From contig JARHVA010002685.1 in assembly GCA_037957365.1 (NCBI GenBank), forward strand, positions 657,501 through 721,500: a DNA stretch of 64,000 bases. The letters run 5' to 3'. Below, one piece after another: positions 1-11,629 of the stretch; the first letter of the stretch is position 1, and each line of letters begins with the position of its first letter. The position numbers and the translations under genes are program-made. Origin of the DNA: Torreya grandis (taxonomy: Eukaryota > Streptophyta > Pinopsida > Cupressales > Taxaceae). The notes below the pieces were generated by a model. That model searched no databases, was not told the DNA's origin, and worked only from the letters and a program-made list of their open reading frames with translations.

Positions 1-609
1 GTAATGTAAGTAAAATATAATCAAACTCACTCATTCAATAAAACAAGTTCTTTTTATAAATTAAATGAGTATGATTACAAAACTAGTGAAATCACTCAAA
101 TGATTATATGATCATCATCAATAATTAAAATTATATAGAAAGCATAATAAAAATTACCTAAAATAAAAGTACATAAAACATGTTATGATATCTATATCAA
201 ATAATTAATTACAAAACATGATAATTTAAATGGTGTGTTTAAGGGTTTCCAAATTTGTTCTCTATTGACCCCTAACATCTCCATTTAACCACCCTCTCTG
301 ATGATACTCTCCCTTCATCATACTCTGATGAAAGAATCTATCATGCATCAAACTCACAAAAATTAAGGTAGTTAACCTAAAACATCATTATATCCATAAA
401 ATAATGTTGTATAAACATGATCACAATGTACAAAATATAAAATTACCACTAACTCAAAGAAAACTAATCATGTAAATTAAGTGACACAAACTATCCCATA
501 ATCATTGTATGCCATCAAGCTTAATAAAATATTAGTTAATCAAATAATCAACCATAATAATCCATGGATCAAATAGGTTATTCATCTAGAGAGAAATCAG
601 GATGTGACA
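1..609 (-). repeat. Terminal part of a G-family long LTR
   Basis: This stretch matches the end of the long LTRs of element G (compare about 21110-21716 and 39350-39897). Shared landmarks are a GGTGTGT block followed by a pyrimidine-rich stretch, then TCTCTGATGATACTCTC near 297, and a final TGTGACA at 603-609. In an intact G copy the PPT complement TCCTTTCCCCC follows TGTGACA at the internal side. Here CATGG follows instead, so position 609 is probably the outer edge of an element or solo LTR extending left of the window. Similarity is loose before about 230. Confidence 0.72.
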
Positions 610-1595
610 CATGGTTAAAGACTTCAAAAACAATGAATATTAATGTTTAGAAGAAGTTCATGAAGTTTTGGTATAGGAAAAATAATCTCACTTTACATGA
701 TATCATAGTTGGAAAGACATAGAGAAAAATCAAGGTAAAGCATGAGGATGATATTTAATTAGGTGACTAAGAGCATGAGGAAGATTCAAATGAAGATATA
801 TATGAAAAAATAGTACAAATAGAGAAGAAAACTTCATCTACTCAAGAGACAAGGGAACCACCAAATGAAATGGTTGAAGAGGTAAAAGAAAAGGTTGATA
901 AGCTCAAACTATCAAAAAAATGTGAGATATATTGACACCCACATCATCATGCGAGGAAAAAATCATGGAGTCATGTTAGGAAGTGTCCTATCAATAATCA
1001 CTTTAGATATATGGTAGATTAGAGGACCAATCATGATGGCTACACAAAGAATCAATAGAGAAATTAATATGGCTATACATGGAAGCAAAATAATAAATAT
1101 TATGGTCACGTATGGAATCAAAGTAACATAGTGGCATATAAAACATTTAATCAGTGGGGAAATCACTATGGATATGCATGGAAGAATAAATTTTATGATC
1201 ATGCATGAAATCAAAGTAATGCAGTAGAATATAGTACATGGAATCAAAGGATGAATAATTATGCATGAACACCAAAGTAGTAAAATTATGATTATTAATG
1301 AAATTAGAGTAGTAAAATGGAATTTGAAAACAAGGTTGGAGAGATATCACCTACCAATATCTCATAGGGGTGGTTGGATGATCGAGCTTGGAGACAATTG
1401 TGTAATTATTTAAAATAGATTCATTATTTATTTTCTTCTTATGTTTCAGGCACAAAACATGTCAAGGTAGGAAATAATGCTATGTACCTAGGGATATGAT
1501 ATATTAATGTATATAGGTTGATAGAGATGCTAACCTATGGTACACATTCCCTTATTTAGTTATATGGGTCTAATATATTAAGATGTATGAGTAAC
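610..1595 (+). other. Unassigned flank with a decayed repetitive reading frame
   Basis: No intact gene is visible. On the + strand, about 690-930 reads as an acidic, Glu/Lys-rich frame with a few stops (motifs such as EEVKEKVDKLK). About 1040-1290 then reads as a Tyr/Trp/Asn/His-rich segment in which two imperfect copies lie about 100 bp apart, starting near 1068 and 1168. Each copy contains a YGY-W-K block and a WNQSN-like block, and a 1-bp slip separates their frames. The function is unknown; it could be part of an old retroelement polyprotein or a captured host fragment. Nothing recognisable lies in 1300-1595 apart from AT-rich DNA. Confidence 0.4.
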
Positions 1596-1863
1596 TTTTG
1601 GAATTAATAAATTGGGTAATGGTCAGCCTACATTGGGATTAGGAGGTTACCCATCCTTTGTTAGTTAATTAGAGGTATATATAAAAGAGATGAATATCAT
1701 TATAAATTATTCAATCAAGTAAGTGTTGAGTCTTCTATTTGATAGAAGGATATTAGAGTGTGTCCCCTCAAAGTGACATTGTGGAGTTATTCCTTCCTAA
1801 AGGAGTATTGTTTGGTGTTTCCATACCTTAAGGGTATTATTATGTTTCTACATATATTGAATA
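1596..1863 (+). repeat. Probable 5' LTR of host element F
   Basis: A short LTR is inferred from three signals in the right order: a degenerate TGTTGGAATT-like start at 1596, a TATA box at 1676-1687, and a degenerate tRNA-Met primer-binding site just after the right edge. The style is that of short plant LTRs. No partner 3' LTR was found in the window, so both boundaries are approximate and this could be a remnant. Confidence 0.5.
1676..1687 (+). promoter_or_regulatory. TATA box in the F LTR
   Basis: TATATATAAAAG sits about 180 bp before the primer-binding site, where the promoter of an LTR is expected. It supports a + orientation for F. Confidence 0.5.
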
Positions 1864-1866
1864 TTT

Positions 1867-1880
1867 TGGTATCTTGGCCC
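1867..1880 (+). other. Degenerate tRNA-Met primer-binding site of F
   Basis: TGGTATCTTGGCCC resembles the plant retrotransposon primer site TGGTATCAGAGCC, differing mainly in the middle, and lies directly after the inferred LTR end. Confidence 0.5.
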
Positions 1881-2711
1881 ACTGATATATATTATGTTAT
1901 GTTGATCTACATTATATTCTACATATTTCTAATTATTATAAATGTGGATCATAAAACCACTTCCACATTTTTTTTCTTGCTTTCACATTTGATCTTTGTC
2001 TGATTCTATGTGAAAGACTTCACTAGGGTTTTGAAAAGGAAAAGTTGAAAACAAAGGATAGATTATGTAAACTAAAATCTATGACATGATAAAATACATC
2101 TACAAGTTGATCCACATAGAATACCAGTTTACACTTCTATTGTAGGAACAACCTAGATAATAATGCTCCATAAGGACAATAGAGCAATATGCCCCAATCC
2201 TAATCCACTAGTATTATTATAGGTAGACATGATATTCACATAGTAAAATCAAAAGGTGTTTCAATAAAATTCAAACTCACACAATTATCCATATATATGT
2301 TTTACCTAAACATATAATTTATTCATTCTTTCTTTTTAATTTCTAGTCAAAACCCTAGTTGTTGAATTTCATTTATTTGCAAGTAAATACATGCTTGAAT
2401 GTCCATTTTATTATTTATTTACTTTACTAACTATTTTTAATATTTTATTAAAACTCCATTTATAACAAATTTGATAAAACATATTGGTGAACATGTTTTA
2501 TTTATCAAACATAGACAAACCCTAGCTTTATCCCTAGGGTTTCATTCTTAATTTTGTCTTCATATGGTTTCAAATTAAATTTTTATTTCCCTCTTATATT
2601 TTAATATGTGTTAGAATTAGTTATACTTTATCCTCTTGTTCTCATTTTAGTTATTGGAAAATTAGAATGACTAATAAGGAATATCCTCCCCCTCATCTGG
2701 TTGATGCATTC
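1881..2711 (+). other. F leader and start of a split reading frame
   Basis: Mostly AT-rich non-coding leader. An ATG at 2667 opens a frame starting MTNKEYPPPHLVDAF that runs without a stop to 2711, where element A is inserted. The frame stays open for about 25 codons after A, from 14478. The start codon and protein identity are not established; the frame is plausibly the N-terminus of F's first polyprotein. Confidence 0.4.
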
Positions 2712-3678
2712 TATTGTGTTTTTATATCAAATTTTCCCTAGGGTGCTTAAGTGTCTAGTTCCAAAAAAACTAACACATTGGAATTTCACTCAAGATTGAA
2801 CTATTGTGCACTCACCTGAAGCATACAACAAGAAACTAGTTCTTGTGGGTTATGTTGTGTAGTAACACTCTTGTTTCATATATCTTAATTAATGACTAAA
2901 TAAAAAAAGAAATACATAGATGTGGGCCTCATTTCAATTACGTAAACAAACATGATTATGAAGATAACTTCCATGAGATTCAAAGTATGGATTACAAAAG
3001 TTCATATAATGTAGGTTATGTTCATTATAGTCAAATAAAAACCACATGTTACACAATAAAAATACTGATAACTCAATGTTGCATCTTAACTAACAACTGT
3101 AGTATAACATCATAACTAAAGTAATGTACATGATTTCACTATTACCATAATAAATCATTACATAATAAAACTATTCAACAACATTAAAAATCTCTACATA
3201 AGGGTATTTATACTTGTTTTCCTGGACCAAGTTGTTACATTAGTTATGACACTTTAGTGACTAGTCAATGATCTTCAGTAGATTGAGAGTTGTGGCAGTT
3301 GTTTACTTATTTTTCCTAAGGACAAAGCCTTCACACCAATATATATATTTTTAGTGTTGGATCCTTGTTTCCAAATACCCTCCTTCATTTAGGCTAGTGC
3401 AAAACTCATGTATTATTAAATTCTATTATATCCTTGAGAATTTTTCCTTAACTATTTTTTGCTTCCTTCACACTCCACAAATCTTTTGCTGATATACTGA
3501 GTCCTTCACTCTTGGGTCATCCATTTGTTATGCCTCTCCTTTTACTAAGTCTTCTCACATTATGGTATTCTATACCATGGTATTCTTACACCATGCTCAT
3601 CTTATGCCATGGTCTTCCCATGCCATGCTCATTCTATGCCATAAGACAAAATACTTAGTCAAAATTAGGGGTCTAACA
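2712..3678 (-). repeat. Element A 3' LTR
   Basis: Pairs with 13507-14472 along its whole length, for example the CACTCACCTGAAGCA and CCAAGTTGTTACATTA blocks. It ends in GTCTAACA at 3671-3678. The opening dinucleotide TG has mutated to TA at 2712. In element orientation it starts TGTTAGACCCC. Confidence 0.93.
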
Positions 3679-3689
3679 TCACCCCACAC
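3679..3689 (-). other. Polypurine tract of A
   Basis: On the - strand GTGTGGGGTGA abuts the 3' LTR, the expected place for the plus-strand primer. It fixes the orientation of A as minus. Confidence 0.6.
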
Positions 3690-3699
3690 TATGCTCTTA

Positions 3700-6600
3700 G
3701 TATATCCTAGACTAAACACCGGTCTCGACCCTAACCAAAAATTCAAGGCCAACCTATTAAATCTACTTCTAGACACCTTAATAATTGATAAGGCATCTAT
3801 CAACTTTGTTTTTATTTCCTCAATTACTACTTTCATCTTTTTAGTCTCCTTGGGTTGATAGGACACTCACTTGATTTATTGATGAATTAGTCTAAGGATG
3901 TGGAATTATCATTTTGGACCTCTTCCAACATGGTGACCTCATTCACAACCTATCCTTAGAGTGTTGCAAATTTGGAATTTATTTTCTATCAATGCACATT
4001 TATTATTTCTTCCATAGTTTTGACATCCTTAAAATACCTTAGCGCACTTGGTGTGGTCTTTTATTAACAGGGAAACATCTAAAAATTATTATTATTGAGA
4101 CTCCTTTGCCTACATTTGAGCCTCCAAAATTTTATTGGGACACTCTAGCTTTTCAAAATCCCATCTAGGATGGATATCACTTCCCCAACCCATTATAAGG
4201 TGCACCTGCATACTTCCACTGCTTTGGTGAACTGTTTAGTTGCCCATAAATTTTCATTTCTAGTTATGTCCTGATCCTTACACTACTTCAAGAGGAGATT
4301 CACAAGGGTATACAACTTATCAATAACTTTTCCCTCTAAAGGGAACTCATCTACAAATGTTGGTTCTTAGACCATAATAGATTTACATAATTTTAAATTT
4401 TTAACCTTTGTTATTGTGGCTTCTTCCAAATGGTGTTTTAGTGTGGCCACTTCTTATTCAAGTGTCTTCTGAGTACAAAATGATTTATCATACATCTCCA
4501 CCTTGACATGTTTTTATTTTATGGAACATGCATCAAAATTTGAAATCACATTCTGTCATGCAACTTCAAAGGCCATTTTCAAAAATGCAGCACTAGTTTG
4601 TAGAGGAAAAAGTTGTTGGGGATAAAACCAAATAATAGTGGGCAATGTCATTGATTATAAATATAAAACTAAGATATTAAGGGGTATTTAAAAATTGTGT
4701 TTCTCATTGTACATGTTTAAAAAAATGACATCTAATGCCTGGTGTCTATAGTGGCATGCTCCAGATGAAAATGGGAATACAATCACAACTTATCAGGAAT
4801 GCCTATTAGGTATTGGGAACATAAGTTGGTGGTTTTATTTACCATAGGTGGTTGAACTATAGAGTCAAAAAGATACTTACCTTTGAGGGGGTCCCACTCA
4901 AGAAGCTCAAAATTTGTATCTTATGCCAAAGAAGTGCTACTAATGTCCATGCCACTCAATGTTTCTACATCAAAACCATCCCTCTCTTCACCAAGTGAAT
5001 TTTTAACATCCAATTATGCCTCTTCAAAGGTGGTTTCCTCCTTTTGAACTAGGGAAGGTTTTTTTTCCAAGTTTGAATCCTATAGTTCTTCCCTATTACC
5101 TTCCTTAGGCTCTTATTATTCCAAAAGAGTGGTTCATGTTGATGGTGCTAAACTTTCTGATTGTCTTATAGGTGGATCTTGTCTGGGTGCATCCCTTGGT
5201 GGGGATGTCTTTGGTAGTGAAACCCTTAGTGATGGTGCTTGGGTAGTCTTTTACCTTTTTAGTGGTTCTAGCTACAAAATTATGCTAGCATCATAACCAA
5301 TACACTTCTTTTAAGTGGTGGCATTAGAGGAAGCTTTTCTCTCTCATGATCTATGCTTCTTAAATTTTTATTCTTAAGTTGTCAAATATAAAATACATTA
5401 TGAATTTATCACTTGAACATGGTTTGGTGAAATTTGATGTTAGTTTTATCAGTCTCATGCTTTACTCTATATGGTTTCTTATTAGGATATCCATACATTT
5501 TGTAAGGAGTATGAATCTCTAAGTCAATTCATTCTAATTTAAGGGTGAGGGGATGCACATCATATATGTAGTTTATAGAGTTAACAAAGTATAACACTAT
5601 CAAATCATAAGGCATCTTCAACCAAGTAGAGATCTCTCCAGAGGGGCCATCTTTATATGTACCATAGAAAAGTGTTGCTTGATATAAAATTTGACTTCAC
5701 CAACCTAGATGGGTAAGTCCTTTGGAACATGCCAATCATTTTAAAAGGCTTGCTTCATACCATCATACCATGACTTCATATTGATTTTAAAAGTTATAGT
5801 GATATAATTAGGGCATGTGAATGCCTTATAGTGATTTATAGAGGATGCGTTCTTAGGTGGGTATAACCCCTTTAGTTTTCTAGAGGTGTAATCAGGTATA
5901 CCAATTTCATCAAACACCATTAAAAACGAAATACACCCACAAGAACCTATGGCTAGATGTCTGATGGGTCCTCTCTACATCTATTACAATTTTGTTGGAA
6001 AAATACATTGTCGAGATATACTTTATCCCCTCAATTACTTGGTGGGTGACATATAGGTGGGCCATGTCCACTGCTTTCATTGATCAATGCCTCCAACTCT
6101 GGTCATAATGATGTTCCCTACTATTCAAAGGGTAGGGTCTTGTAAATTATTAATATGCATGGCATGGCCTTATTTATGGTATTCTAGTGCCATGGTGGTC
6201 TTATATATTTCCTCTGTGTTCAAAAAATCAATTTCAAGGTCTACATTAGAGCATTACAACCCTAACACCTTACTAATTATTTCATCTACAATTTTTATGT
6301 GGTGCCCAAAAAAATAGATATAGTCCTCATGGATGTGCAAAAACATAAATTTTATTGCCTCTACCAATTTTCCAAAATATGAGAGCTTAAAAAATTGAAA
6401 GAGCCATGCAGAGTCTAAGGCATTGAATATTTTTAAATCATAACCAATTTACTCTTGGTGTTTTGGCACTCAACTCAATAATCATTTTTAAGCTCAACCT
6501 TATTTCTAAGTTGGTGGTGTTTATAGTCAAAAATGTTATAGGTGGGTACATTTTATACCCAATTCTCTATGTGCATCACCATTTTGGGTACTGCATCTCT

Positions 6601-6760
6601 ATTAGCAAAGGTGGAGGTGGAGGAACTTGGTATTTATTCTTAGTTTGGCATGCCATTCATGTTCCTTCACCTTCTTCACACTCACTCTATTCTTTGATTG
6701 TTTCCTCTTTGATTAATACTGCTTCCCCCCAACACTTATCTCTTCTTCCTATGGAATAGC
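3700..6760 (-). pseudogene. Element A extra reading frame after integrase (ORF3)
   Basis: About 3 kb between integrase and the 3' LTR reads as a long, mostly open - strand frame broken by scattered stops and slips. From the N-terminus (near 6760) there is an acidic Glu-rich and Pro-rich start. A globular-looking part at about 5600-6000 contains FDEIGIPDY, LKGLYPPKN and NDWHVPKDLP. A Pro/Ser-rich linker at about 5050-5280 is followed by an acidic stretch near 4880-5040. Helical, coiled-coil-like Lys/Glu segments lie at about 3790-4500. I do not recognise a family. The position is that of env-like or accessory genes in some plant gypsy lineages, but no signal peptide or clear membrane anchor is visible. 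Confidence 0.55.
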
Positions 6761-7699
6761 TATAGTGGTTCACTTCACTAGGAATTTTTATTAGGCTACA
6801 TCAACCTTTGTGGAGCCCAAATTTTGAGGCATGACCATCCTATATTCATAAAATAATACATGTTTATGTGGTAGTGTCTTGACTCTCTTGCTTTGATACC
6901 CATTAATGATGGATGCCAACTTATGCAACCTATATTCACAAAATTTACTCTAAATGATTTCAATTTAGTTATCATCAACTTGATCACTTAGACAAGACCA
7001 TTCTTAATGATCAATGAATGGGTAATCATTACTCTAAACTTAACCTAGAATCACTTGAACTCAGTTGTTCACTCTTTGGCTTTGTAAAATCACATTCAAA
7101 GCAAAGGTAAAGTTTAGAATGAGCCCCAAAATGTATTTTTATAGATTTTAGGGGTTAAGTTTCATTTACTAACCCCCATCTCTTTTACCATCACTTCTGA
7201 TAATCAATGAAATTTAATGGTCTTATTTATTTGACTATCATTTCTCATCATTAATACGATTAATGGTATTATCATGACACAATGTTGTCATGCTTATCAT
7301 AATCACTATTTATTTATATTAATGAAATGTCTTGTCTTGTTCTTTTCTCAAAGTGTATGATAGTTGTAAAACCATTTTAATATTTATATCATTGGTGGGA
7401 AGCTCTATCCTTAGTCCTATTTGCTTGTGTGGACATCCTTATGGACCATTTCCCAACACATGTAACACACCTTACCCCACACTAAATTTGCATCATGGTC
7501 CTCCATAAAAACATAAGTACATGACAATAATAAATAAAATAATATAAAAGGGTGCAAAACTAAGGAAGTAATTTATTAAAAACAATAAATCCTAAACTAA
7601 TGGCATACATCTTATTGATATAATCAAAACTAGAATTCAAGGAGATAAATATAGACACAGTCGGATAACATTATAATGAATAGGAAAAAATTGGCCATC
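6761..7699. other. Spacer between integrase and ORF3 of element A
   Basis: AT-rich, with no convincing reading frame on either strand. The short frames here are scattered and carry no recognisable motif. Confidence 0.5.
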
Positions 7700-8720
7700 C
7701 AATATTTTTAAATGACATGCACTGATAGGAAGAATATTATGAATAATAAAAGGACCATCCTAGTGAACATGGAACTTCCTAGAGTGGCACATAAAATTGG
7801 AGTCATAGAGTAAAAATTGCATTCCTGGGTTAAATGTCTTATGCTTAAGGTGGAAATCATGTCATGCCTTATATTTATTTTTATCCACATCTTGAATATA
7901 ATGAGAAAGGAAATGTGCTTCATCTAATAATAATAAAATAACCAAATGTGCTTTCAATGATGATTCATCATCTAATTATCCAATACATGTAATGTAAAGA
8001 GATAGTACCAAGAATTCAACTGGAAGAAATATTTTAGTTTCAAACACTAGATTGAAGGGTGTACTTTTGTTGAGGCACTTGTAAGTTGTTTGGTAATCCC
8101 AATGAACTTTAGACACCCAATCATCCCAATTATTGAATCTAATATTATAAATTTTTGTAAGTGTTGTGCCCAAGATTTTTTTGAATGATTCATTAGTACC
8201 ATTGGCCTAGGGATGATATAGTGTTATCTTATGATGGGAAATTATGAATTTAGTGAGTAATGTGTGGATAGTTTTGTTAATAAAGTGTGTACCATAATCA
8301 CTAGTAAAAATTAATGTATAATCAAATATTATTTTAATATGTTCCCATATGAATTGTGTGGTAGTTGCTATAGTAAATCCCTTTTTGGCATAATATTAGC
8401 ATAAAATGTGAAATAATCAATTGTTATGATGATATAAAGAGAACATGTACATCATCCAACTAGGTTAATGGGGCCAAAAAATCAATGGCCCATTTTTCAA
8501 ATGGTTATTGTGATAGAATAAGATATAATGGCATGGTATCTCAATGAATTGGTTTCCCCATGTGTTAAATTTTTTTTGACATGCATCTTGGAAATCATGG
8601 AAAAGTGTAGGCCACCTTAGATTATCTAACAAAGCTTTGTGCATAATAGCCTCACCGACATACTATTTGCCATCAATTCCTTCATGAACTTCATAGAGTA
8701 CTTTAAGATGATCATGTTTT
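7700..8720 (-). pseudogene. Element A integrase, decayed
   Basis: Integrase inserts retroelement cDNA into host DNA. Read on the - strand, the catalytic core shows TSDYGTHFIN (second catalytic Asp) near 8290, then YHP-ANGTNESF (third catalytic acidic residue) near 8190. The conserved NWDDWVSKVHWDYQTTYK and TPFNLVFE block follows at about 8010-8120. The C-terminal GPF-type segment (LLYDSNF, then HVH-DGPFIIHN) lies near 7740-7810. Stops and at least two frame changes interrupt it, and the N-terminal zinc-binding part is unclear. RNase H lies upstream in element orientation and ORF3 downstream. Confidence 0.85.
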
Positions 8721-9039
8721 ATGACATAATGTCAAAGCATTTCATCTTGTCAAATCTTGTAGAGGTCCCCTCCAATGAGCTAGAATGGTGTGATGTAGAT
8801 GAATAATTATTTATTATCCTATAGACTCAAATGATTTAGAGCTATGCCAATAGTTAACAAAGCTACTATATCTACTAATTCTTTAAAAACATGTGAAATG
8901 AAAAACAACTATAAATCAAGTAAGTCATCCTCAATGGTTTTCACTAGCTCACCAGAATCAATTATGGAGAGAAGGTCAAGACCAAAATTGGTCTTACCTA
9001 CTTTGACCATGACATAAAATTGGGATTCTTAGAATAACA

Positions 9040-9345
9040 CAATTTAGTGATAGATGTAACCATGTAACATAGGTTTGTTGACAAGATATTTAAAGGCTTC
9101 ATGGTCTATATAAAATAGAAAAGGAGACACCAATATAAATTATATAAACTTTTATAAAGCATAAGCCATGGAAATTAATTCACATTCTATTATGGTATAA
9201 TTTATCTCATCTAGAGTAAGCTTTCTACTTGAAAAGTATACGAGGTGATCAAGGTGACCTTCCCTAGGATGCCCAAGTATCATACTAATGGCCATAACCA
9301 AAGCATCAACATAGACATGGAACTATTTAATCCAATTAAGGAACT
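9040..9345 (-). pseudogene. Element A RNase H domain, decayed
   Basis: This domain degrades the RNA strand of the RNA:DNA hybrid during reverse transcription. The - strand shows HVYVDALVMAI (first catalytic Asp), GHLDHLVYFSSRKLT, NYTIIECELISMAYAL (catalytic Glu) and FYIDHEAFKYLVNKPM (further Asp), in the standard gypsy order and spacing. Two stops interrupt it. The integrase frame follows. Confidence 0.88.
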
Positions 9346-9720
9346 AGAGAATTAGTGTAGTGATGAGTTTGTATTTAAAGGCTTCAAAATCTTCTTGGTA
9401 AGAGCGAGTCCAAATGAAGTATTCATCATGTTTTAAGAGTTCCTCTAATGGTATGACAATCCTTGTATAACCTCAGATGAATTTTTGATAGTACCCAATA
9501 TGACCTATAAAGGCATGAACTATGCATTGGGATGTTGGCACTGGTTGATGGAGAATGACAACAACCTTAGCAGGGTCTAATACAAGTCCATCTTGACATG
9601 TGTCATATCTGATCCTCTACAAGACTAGGGTCACCAACAACTAATTGACACATCACTTACAATGTGAGGCACAAGTCCATCCTTGGGGATGAATAAGACA
9701 ATAATGAGACCATGTTATTT
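9346..9720 (-). pseudogene. Element A reverse transcriptase remnant, palm core missing
   Basis: The RT-to-RNase H connection is clear: GLVLDPAKVVVILHQP, then FIGHIGYYQKFI, then PLEELLKHDEYFIW. Only about 90 bp upstream, near 9690, is a segment resembling the start of RT (IPKDG). Intact gypsy RTs have roughly 200 residues between these motifs, including the catalytic YxDD. Neither YxDD nor the FxxID-type block is found, so an internal deletion of about 0.5 kb is likely. Confidence 0.65.
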
Positions 9721-10559
9721 TCAAATAAATGCTATAAATGGGTACCTAAATTTCATTCTTCATGAACATAAAATGATCTAGATAAAGTGCATAAAGTCCC
9801 ATAAAATTTATGTACCCATAGGTAATATAGAAAGAATGATTTTTCAGCCAAACACATTATTTCATAAGCTTTTAAGTGTGGTTCTCATGTTTAGATTCCA
9901 CTATAGCTAATTTTACCCCAGATGTAGTTATCATGATGAAACTTGTGATGTAAGGTAGATCATACTTGGTCGTAATGAAGGAGATGCTCATTATGAGTTT
10001 TCTACCATCTTGTGACTATGTTATCAAAAAGGTGAACTATTGAATGCATATGATTAGTATTAGATTCATAAAAGGCTTCAAGTCACTAATGAAGTCATGG
10101 ACTTTTATTTGCCCATGAAACCATGGAGCTTCATCAAGCCTTTCAAGTGGTGTATCCATAATTAGTCCTTGAATGACTTTTTTGATAATAAGATGAAAAA
10201 ATATATGGTTATTATGAAATTGGCACATAATTTCTTCAAAACTACCAATGACATCACACACTCTTCCAGTGAGGTCATAGTCACCTTGGGCCCATCAATT
10301 ACACACATTACTTGTAGTATTAAAAAGGGGTAATGTTTCCATCCATAAAAGGAAACCATCAGGAGTAGGATCATGATGTACACCATCTCTAGTTATGACA
10401 TTATAGATATGATTAATTTCCTCATCTATGCTAATAGGTTCTACATATGGGGGCCCATGTGCTTGTTCCAACAAGATGATGACATTGATCAATATTTTCA
10501 AAATTCAGATATCAATTTTTGAAGCTTAAATCAATGTTGTTTACATAGTACTAAGGATG

Positions 10560-10800
10560 ATCCAATAGGGCTAAAAAATCATTAGCTTTAGCCAATTTGA
10601 TAACTTCAAAGTTAACCTTGAAAGGTACCCCAAAGTTATTGACAATTGCATTTTTAAGAATGCTAATTGGTAGAGAATGAGTTTTATTAGCCATAAAAAA
10701 CATGTGAGGCCATGGTTATAATGTTGGTCTAGCCATTTTTCACCATGAATCCTTTGTGAGGACATTGACTTCAACCTTAGTGCCAACTAAAATGTCTAAT
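10560..10800 (-). pseudogene. Element A retropepsin (protease) region, decayed
   Basis: The - strand contains LVGTKVEVNVL, in the place of the D(S/T)G-type active site, then FGVPFKVNFEVIKLAKAND and LALLDHP. The last pair is the C-terminal flap-side block (FEVI ... YPxLLGRPW) of plant Tat/Athila-like proteases. No catalytic Asp-Thr/Ser-Gly is left. Between this and RT, 9720-10560 holds fragmentary frames without clear motifs. Confidence 0.6.
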
Positions 10801-11629
10801 ATCACCCATATTGATGGAAAAATTCACTAGTATTTCATTATCCTTTTAAGGGCTAAGAGGAACAGGAGTATCTTGTCATTGAGCATGATTTAATAGATGA
10901 AATTTAATTGGCCTTGGCACTTGATGCTTAATATAATTAATCAAATATGGGATAATATATTATTCTAATAGGGGCTTACAAAGTTCTTGGAAGTCATCCC
11001 ATGCTACATTTTGAGGTTCTATGGCTTTTTGTAGATCAACATGCTGGGTGGCTTCTCAATCCTTAAGGAATTGAATTTCCCCTTGTAGTTATCACACTAA
11101 TGTCATAGTATCATGGATCACATGTTTAATTTTATGATAATCAAGATACTTTATTGTACAAGGCTCTTCATGCTATGTCTTTGTAATGGGTGGAATATAT
11201 GTAGACTGGGACTATCCACCATGTGTGGTAATATTAACCTATTATAATGTCAAAGTGATAAAGCATGATCACTAGTGTAGTTTCTCAATGTGTACAATAT
11301 TAACACCTTTTTCATTTCTTTATGTTGTGATGTTTGTGTATAAATCAGGGCATTCCTCGAATTGATGATCTTTTTTACAAAAATCATATGTTGGATATAT
11401 CAAATAATCTCATTGATAGTGATACAAAGACACACACTTATAAGACATTCATGGTGGAAAATTCCCACCTCCTTGTCCCCATCCTTGACCTCATCCATGA
11501 CATCCGCCATTATTTTGATTTTTTGAGATAGAGGTTTGATTTTTAGTAATCAGACACTTTAGAATGTGTAGCTTATTGTAATATAGGATAAGATCAGACA
11601 TCATACTCTTCATGGAAAATTTAAAAATA

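Noticed and set aside
1428..1450. Possible splice acceptor (pyrimidine tract then CAG) before GCACAAAACATG
   Set aside because: Such tracts are common in AT-rich DNA, and no matching donor or conserved exon was found.
3562..3866. Overlapping frames on both strands across the A 3' LTR edge
   Set aside because: They cross the LTR boundary and have no homologous frame in the other LTR.
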